Positions 57,842 through 64,000 of a DNA stretch of 64,000 bases are shown here, one piece after another; the stretch's first letter is position 1, and the number at the start of each line of letters is the position of its first letter. The notes beneath the pieces were generated by a model, which ran no database searches, had not been told where the DNA came from, and worked only from the letters and a program-made list of their open reading frames with translations. A program made the translations under genes and the position numbers. Source of the stretch: Chitinophagaceae bacterium (GTDB lineage: Bacteria; Bacteroidota; Bacteroidia; Chitinophagales; Chitinophagaceae); assembly GCA_016719815.1 (NCBI GenBank), contig JADJYK010000007.1, forward strand, positions 138,110 through 202,109, written 5' to 3'.

Positions 57842-57854
57842 ATTATAAATAAAA

Positions 57855-58585
57855 CTACTCCGCCTTCTTTACACTCCCCGCCCCGCTTACTCTTTGATTA
57901 ATAGTCGGATTGCCCCGGTATTTAACATCGGCTGCGCCAGATACTTCCACATCTAATTTTACACTGGCAAACACCTGGGCACTGCCTGCACCAGATATAT
58001 CCACATGGGTATTCTCTGCCATCAGGTCAAAACATTTAATATCAGTGCTGCCGGAACCATCCACTTCAAAATCTTTTGTTTCGCCCCGCAGGCTGATAGT
58101 GCCTGCACCAGAGAGGTCAACTTTTACTTTTCGGCGCCTTTACTTCCATAGCTGCATCACAGGCACCACTCACATTTATTCTTATGCTTTCACTGGAACT
58201 GATGCGGTTCTCACTAAAATAATTACAGGCACCGGAGGCTTCAAATACCCTGAACACCGGGTTGCTTACATAAACTTTTATTCCTTTTTTCGGCCGCAGG
58301 TTCACACCACTTTTAAAATGTATATCCAATGTGCCGTTATCGTTTTCTGTAATAATATATTTCAGGAGGTTTTCGTCCGCTTCTACTTTTTACGCTGGTT
58401 ACAGAATCCTGCGTAACATACACATCCATGGCCCCGCTTACATCCATGCTACTGAAACCGGTAACATCGCGGCTTTCCATTTTGCTTATACCGTTTCCCC
58501 TGATGCGTTCCCTGAAAACTTCATCGCATGAAAAAAAAGCGGTTGTGGCAATAATCAATAAACTGAGAAAAATCTGACGTTTCAT
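57855..58585 (-). CDS. Head-GIN-domain (DUF2807) lipoprotein (two frameshifts)
   Basis: About 243 residues after correction. Lipoprotein-like start (LIIATTAFFSCDEVF). The DUF2807 beta-helix follows, with repeated Ser/Gly-Ala turns (VSGAMDVYV, ASGACNYF, VSGACDAAM, ISGAGSAQV, VSGAADVKY, VSGAGSVKK). This domain is proposed to be a putative auto-transporter adhesin head; its function is unproven. Breaks at 58387-58391 and 58128-58131 each need removal of one base from an A/T run (GTAAAAAGTA to GTAAAAGTA on the coding strand). It is convergent with pbpC. Confidence 0.8.
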
Positions 58586-58716
58586 CGTTTTGGCTTTAAT
58601 GATAAATACAGTACAGGTGTGTAACGGATGCTGCCCGGTAAAGTTACAAACCTTGTAAATCAGGCAATAATTCCCGGCTCAAAAACCTCATCCCGTTTAT
58701 TTACCTTCGCAGCACT

Positions 58717-60257
58717 ATGGCAGAAAAGATACTGATACTCGATTTTGGCTCTCAATACACCCAACTGATAGCCAGGGCTGTGCGGGAAGCCAATGTTTAC
58801 TGCGAAATCATTCCCTTCAGCAAGCCTTTTGCATTTGAACCCGGTTTGAAGGGTATCATCCTGTCCGGCTCACCCTGCTCTGTGAATGAAGAAAATGCCC
58901 CGGAAATGAACATCAGCAGTCTTATAGCCAGTGTGCCGGTTCTCGGCATCTGCTACGGGGCGCAACTTACTGCCAAACAGTTTGGCGGCCTGGTAGCCAA
59001 AAGTAATAAAAGGGAATACGGAAGAGCAAGCCTGCAAATTCGTAAAGAAGATGTTTTTTTGAAAGAGGTGCCTCCGCAAAGCCAGGTATGGATGAGCCAT
59101 AGTGATTCCATTAAAGAGTTACCGGAAGGTTTTGAGCTCCTGGCCGACACGGACAGCATCCCCGTTGCCGCATTTAAGAAGTCAGAAAGCCCGGCTCACC
59201 ACTTCCCTCTCTACGGCGTTCAATTTCACCCGGAAGTATATCATTCCAAAGAAGGAAAAAAATCATTAAAAATTTCTTAGTTAATATCTGCGGCTGCAGC
59301 CAGGACTGGACACCGGCCCACTTCATCACCGATACAGTTGAAGCATTAAAAAAACAAATCGGCAACCGTAAAGTGATTATGGCACTCAGCGGCGGCGTGG
59401 ATTCAACCGTAGCTGCCACACTTGTTCATAAAGCCATTGGCAAAAACCTGTATGGCATCTTTGTTGATAACGGTGTGCTGCGAAAAAACGAATTTCAGAG
59501 TGTGCTGGATATGTATGCACAACTGGGGTTGAACGTAAAAGGCATTGATGCCAAAGAGCATTTCTATACAAAACTGGCAGGCAAAACTGATCCGGAAGAA
59601 AAGAGAAAAATCATCGGCAGTTTGTTTATAGACGTTTTCCAGGAAGAATCAAAAAAGATTGAAGGTGTTGAACTGCTGGGACAGGGCACCATTTATCCCG
59701 ATGTGATAGAAAGTGTATCAGTACATGGCCCTTCTGTTACTATCAAGTCACACCATAATGTGGGCGGTCTGCCCGAACACCTGCATCTTGAACTGGTAGA
59801 ACCACTCCGTTCACTCTTCAAAGACGAAGTACGAAAAGTGGGCAGGGAAACTCGGCATCCCCGCAGAAATGATTGACCGCCATCCATTCCCAGGCCCGGG
59901 CTTGGCCATCCGCATACTGGGAGAAATAACCGAAGAAAAGGTACAGTTATTGCAAGATGCAGACTACTTATACATCAAAGCACTAAAAGATAACAATTTA
60001 TATGCAACTGTTTGGCAGGCCGGTGCTATCTTGTTGCCAGTTAAAAGTGTGGGAGTAATGGGCGACGAAAGAACGTATGAATTCACTGTTGCCCTGCGGG
60101 CAGTTACCAGTGTGGATGGAATGACGGCGGACTGGGCACATTTGCCGTATGAGTTCTTAGCCAATATTTCCAATGAAATAATAAATAATGTACGGGTATT
60201 AACCGTGTAGTGTATGATATCAGTAGTAAGCCACCTGCCACTATTGAATGGGAGTAA
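58717..60257 (+). CDS. guaA: GMP synthase, glutamine-hydrolysing (three frameshifts)
   Basis: Makes GMP from XMP, ATP and glutamine. The class I glutamine amidotransferase domain has nucleophile Cys79 in GICYGAQ and the His/Glu pair in VQFHPEVYH. The ATP-pyrophosphatase domain has the P-loop ALSGGVDSTV, and the C-terminal domain has HPFPGPGLAIRILGE. Breaks occur at 59256-59262 (A7 for A8), 59848-59850 (A3 for A2) and 60194-60196 (G3 for G4). Corrected, it is about 513 residues and ends ISSKPPATIEWE at 60257. As guaA is usually indispensable, the breaks are probably errors. A TACCTTCG promoter-like box is at 58702-58709, seven bases before the ATG, so the mRNA may be almost leaderless. Confidence 0.96.
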
Positions 60258-60292
60258 TCAGAACCTCGATTAAAGGTATTTAAAGGATTAGT

Positions 60293-61471
60293 ATGAAAAA
60301 GACATTTATTGCTTTTCTTCTGGTTTCAATTATTTTAACGCAACCATACAAAATGGCAGCACAGAACGGACAAGCAAAATTTAAGATTGCCATTTTTGCT
60401 CCTTTATATCTTGATTCTGCCATCAATGAAATGGGTGAGTACAATTATCCAAAAAATGTGTTCCCTAAATTTTTCAACCCGGGACTGGAATTCTATGAAG
60501 GCGCCCAACTGGCACTTGACTCCCTGAAAAAAGAAAACGCCCCGCTTGAAGTATTTGTGTTCGACACAAAATCTTCAGAGAGCATACAACAGCAACTGAA
60601 CAAGGAAGAACTGAAAGACTTATCACTTATCATTGCTCACTGCAGTTCTGCCGAAGCAAAGCAACTGGCTGATGCAGGTTTAAAAAGAAACATTCCTGTT
60701 ATCAATGCCAACCTGCCGAATGATGCCGGCGCAACAGAAAATCCATTTTACATTATCCTTAACCCCACCTTGCGCACCCAATGCGAAGGCATTTACAGGC
60801 ATATTCAAAAATATTACTCACTTGCGCCTATAGTAGTTTTCAGGAAAAAAGGACAGTTAGAAGACAGGATTAAAAGCTATTTTGATGATGCTTCCAAAGC
60901 AACAATGGGGATTCCTTTAAAACTAAAATACGTTGATCTCGTTGACAGTTTCACCGTTAACAATCTGAAAGATCACCTCGACACCATTACAAAAACAGTA
61001 GTACTTGCCGGCAGTCTCGATGAAAGTTTCGGCATAAGGCTTATTCAACAGTTAACGGCTTTAGATGCCAAAGGATACAACAATACAATCATCGGTATGC
61101 CCACATGGGATGGTTTCGCCTTCACAAAACCGGAATTCAAGGGCCCTGAAATTGTGTACAGCAATCCCTTTTATAATGCCAAACTGGATAAAGTAAGCCT
61201 TAGTGTTACCAATCACTTCAACAAGGTAATGTTTGCAAGGCCCAGCGATATGGTCTTCCGCGGATACGAAGTAACCTGGAAATTTGCAAAGCTCCTCATG
61301 CAATACGGCACAGACTTTTCATCTAACATTGGCAACAAACAACACAAAGTATTTACTGATTTCGATATTCAGCCCATACTGAACCGACAAACGATGTCGC
61401 TTGACTATTTCGAGAACAAAAAACTCTACTTTCTGAAGTGGCACGACGGAATTTTACAAACAATTAATTAG
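60293..61471 (+). CDS. Periplasmic binding protein-like (type I fold) secreted protein
   Basis: 392 residues with a signal peptide (AFLLVSIILTQPYKMAAQ). The mature part has the alternating beta-alpha pattern of type I periplasmic-binding / ABC-type amino-acid receptor proteins (KIAIFAPLYLDSA, FYEGAQLALDSL, LSLIIAHCSSAEAKQLADAG, IPVINANLPNDAG, TKTVVLAGSLDESFG). No ABC transporter subunits are nearby, so a transport role is not supported. Some Bacteroidota homologues carry LysM domains; none is seen here. It starts 35 bp after guaA and may be cotranscribed. Confidence 0.7.
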   Translation: MKKTFIAFLLVSIILTQPYKMAAQNGQAKFKIAIFAPLYLDSAINEMGEYNYPKNVFPKFFNPGLEFYEGAQLALDSLKKENAPLEVFVFDTKSSESIQQQLNKEELKDLSLIIAHCSSAEAKQLADAGLKRNIPVINANLPNDAGATENPFYIILNPTLRTQCEGIYRHIQKYYSLAPIVVFRKKGQLEDRIKSYFDDASKATMGIPLKLKYVDLVDSFTVNNLKDHLDTITKTVVLAGSLDESFGIRLIQQLTALDAKGYNNTIIGMPTWDGFAFTKPEFKGPEIVYSNPFYNAKLDKVSLSVTNHFNKVMFARPSDMVFRGYEVTWKFAKLLMQYGTDFSSNIGNKQHKVFTDFDIQPILNRQTMSLDYFENKKLYFLKWHDGILQTIN

Positions 61472-61504
61472 TATTTCCTTCTTTAACTTCACCTTTTTAT
61501 AACG

Positions 61505-64000
61505 GTGGAGTTACATCAATCAACAGGATATAAAGTCATCAGCCTATTGCTGCAAAGCAATGGCATGAAGCCCTTCCCTTTTCAGGAAGAAGCCTGGCAA
61601 CGCATTGCCCGCCACGAAAGCGGACTGGTGAATGCCCCCACAGGCTGCGGAAAAACTTTCTCCGTTTTCCTCGGTGCTATCATCAACTTCATCAACGATT
61701 ATCCCAAAACATTTAAAGAGAAAAAGAACTCAGGACTTCAATTATTATGGATTACTCCTTGCGGGCATTGGCCAAAGACATCGGCCGTGCCATGGAAGAA
61801 GTGATAGAAGCACTGAATATGAACTGGAAAGTGGCCATCCGCAATGGCGACACCGACACTGCCGAAAAGGGCAAGGCAAAAAAGCAGATGCCCAGTACTC
61901 ATCATCACACCCGAGAGCCTGCACTTGTTGCTGGCACAAAAAAACTATCCCTGACTTTTCAGCACATTAAAAATTATTGCGGTTGATGAATGGCACGAAC
62001 TCCTCGGCAGCAAAAGAGGTGTACAGGTGGAACTGGCCATTTCAAGAATCATCGGAAGCCAAAAGTCTGAGGACACAAGTCAGCAGTCGTAAGTTTCCCA
62101 TTCACCAATCTCTCTCTGGGGCATTTCAGCAACTATCGGCAATCTTGATGAAGCAAAAGAAGTGCTGCTTTCTCCCCTGAGATTAACGGGTACTATTGTT
62201 AAAGCCAACATCAATAAACGAATTGAAGTCGAATCCATCTTTCCCGATGAGATAGAAAAATATCCCTGGGCCGGTCACCTCGGCATTAAGCTGGCACATA
62301 AAATTATTCCCATCATTCAGCAAAGCCGCACCACACTCATCTTCATCAATACAAGAGGCATGAGTGAAACATGGTATCAAACCCTGCTGGATGTGTGCCC
62401 CGACCTTGCCGGCTCCATTGCCCTGCACCACAGTTCTATTGACAGAGAACTGCGTACCTGGATTGAAGAAAACCTCCACCGGCAAACTGAAAGCGGTGGT
62501 CTGCACAGCCAGTCTCGACCTTGGTGTTGACTTCCGCCCGGTTGAAACCGTTATACAGGTTGGTTCACCCGAAGGTGTGTCCAGGTTTTTGCAGCGGGCA
62601 GGCCGCAGCGGTCATAGTCCCGATGCAATAAGTAAGATTTTCTTCCTGCCCACCCATTCGTTAGAGTTAATGGAAGCAGCCGCACTAAAATCAGCTATGC
62701 AGGAAAATCTTATTGAAAGCCGCCCGCCGATGATGCTCTGCTACGATGTGCTGATGCAATACCTCAATACTATTGCCATATCCGACGGTTTTATCCCGAT
62801 GAAATATTTGAAGAAGTTACTTCCACCTATTGCTACAGCTGATTTAACAAAAGACGAAGGATGCAGATACTCCACTTCATTACCGAAGGCGGCAATGCCA
62901 TGCACCAGTACGACGATTTCAGAAAAGTAGAAGTCATAGACGGCCTGTACAAAATTAACAGCCGCAAAGTAGCCATGCGCCACCGCATGCACATCGGTAC
63001 TATTGTCAGCGATGCCATGATGAAAGTACAGTTCATCGGTGGTGGCTATGTAGGTGTTATCGAAGAGTACTTTATCTCCCGCCTCGAACCCGGCGATGTA
63101 TTCACCCTCGCCGGCCGCAACCTCGAGTTTGTACTGATAAAAGACATGACAGCCCTCGTTAGAAAATCCACATCCAAAAAATCAATCGTCCCCAGCTGGA
63201 ATGGCGGACGAATGCCCCTCAGTGCCAACCTTGGAAGAAAACTCAGGGAAACGCTGAATAGGACAACAGACCACAGACGACAGGCCACAGAAGAATTGAA
63301 AGCGCTGAAACCTCTTTTCGATTTACAACAGCAGTTATCCAAAGTGCCAAAAGAAAACGAACTGCTTATCGAGCATATACAAACTGCCCCCCGGGGACGG
63401 CTTTCACCTCTTCGTCTATCCGTTTGAGGGCGGCTTGTACACGAAGCAATGGCCGCCATCCGGCCTACCGCATCAGCCGCATCCGTCCCATCACTTTTTC
63501 ATTTGCCATGAACGATTACGGTTTTGAACTTCTCAGCGACCAGCCCATTCCAGTTGATGACACCAATGCTTACGAACTTTTTTCTCCCGATAACCTGCTG
63601 GCTGATATACAACGCAGCGTAAACAGTACCGAGATGGCCAAAAGAAAGTTCAGGGATGTGGCCGTTATCGGTGGCCTTATCTTTCAGGGTATGCCCGGCG
63701 AAAAAAAGAAAGCAAGGCACCTGCAGTCATCTGCATCGTTGTTATTTAATGTATTCAGCGAGTACGACCCGCACAACCTGCTCCTGCGCCAGAGTTACCA
63801 GGAAGTACTCGACCAGCAGATGGAAGAAATCCGTTTGCGGGATATGCTGCAGCGCATCCAGCAGTCAAAAATCATCATATCATTTCCCCAGCAGTTAACA
63901 CCCTTCTGCTTCCCCATCAAGGTGGACAGTATGCGGGAAGACCTCTCCTCAGAAAAACTCGAAGACCGTGTAAGAAAAATGCAGCAGCAGTTGGAGGAAT
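61505..64000 (+). CDS. Lhr-family DEXH-box helicase, ligase-associated type (3' end outside window; many frameshifts)
   Basis: Superfamily 2 DNA helicase of the Lhr group that occurs with an ATP-dependent ligase, a nuclease and a phosphoesterase in a DNA-repair cluster. Visible: Q-like region PFPFQEEAWQ, Walker A APTGCGKT, motif Ia TPLRALAKD (restored), DEXH-type box VDEWHELLGS, motif III SATIGN, motif IV region LIFINTRG, motif V TASLDLGVDF and motif VI QRAGRSGHSP, then the winged-helix and Lhr-core C-terminal region. At least seven frame breaks (near 61763, 61893, 61950, 61962, 62120, 62490, 62860 and 63395) join in family order. The start may be the GTG at 61505. Confidence 0.87.

Overview
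The window is a chromosomal segment of a Bacteroidota bacterium, most likely Chitinophagales/Chitinophagaceae-like. The phylum call rests on SprA and PorD of the type IX secretion system (T9SS), two secreted proteins with T9SS C-terminal sorting domains, promoters of the form TTG-N18-22-TAnnTTTG, a futalosine-type menaquinone pathway, a Bacteroidota-type RNA polymerase omega subunit and DUF4296/DUF5689 lipoproteins. The family-level call is inference. No rRNA, tRNA, CRISPR array, prophage or insertion sequence was seen.

Layout. 1-1.5 kb: 3' part of an SDR oxidoreductase and a small secreted protein. 2-10 kb (minus): sprA and ruvA. 10-19 kb: fatty-acid initiation (fabH, fabD), a PLP sulfur-amino-acid enzyme, GNAT, folE-queD, mqnB-mqnD, photolyase and a class IV aminotransferase. 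19-25.3 kb: a regulatory island with three NarL-type response regulators, a seven-helix-like membrane protein with a histidine kinase, and two long noncoding stretches. Each noncoding stretch carries a copy of what looks like an undescribed structured small RNA. 25.3-32.5 kb (minus): scoAB, then bamD-rpoZ-coaBC-porD-DUF4296, and an OmpA-family protein. 32.7-35.4 kb: polyprenyl synthase and recJ. 35.5-47.7 kb: a probable surface locus (TonB receptor, two DUF5689 proteins, a giant Ig-like repeat protein) flanked by two secreted endonuclease/exonuclease/phosphatase-family enzymes. 47.8-49.8 kb: rpsF-rpsR-rplI and an RRM protein. 49.8-57.9 kb: divergent alpha-2-macroglobulin and pbpC. 57.9-64 kb: a head-GIN lipoprotein, guaA, a periplasmic-binding-like protein and an Lhr-family helicase running off the end.

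About a dozen genes, including essential ones (guaA, fabH, coaBC), are broken by roughly 35 apparent frameshifts. Nearly all are one-base gains or losses in homopolymers, and the protein continues correctly in the next frame. I read these as uncorrected sequencing or assembly indels, so each such gene is annotated as one CDS with the break positions given.

Most interesting: (i) the paired small RNAs at 20059-20197 and 22465-22586, with the same promoter architecture, a 13-14 bp closing helix, a conserved interior and a U-tract, each divergent from a response-regulator gene; (ii) the 35.5-47.7 kb locus, which may scavenge extracellular nucleic acid or phosphodiesters.
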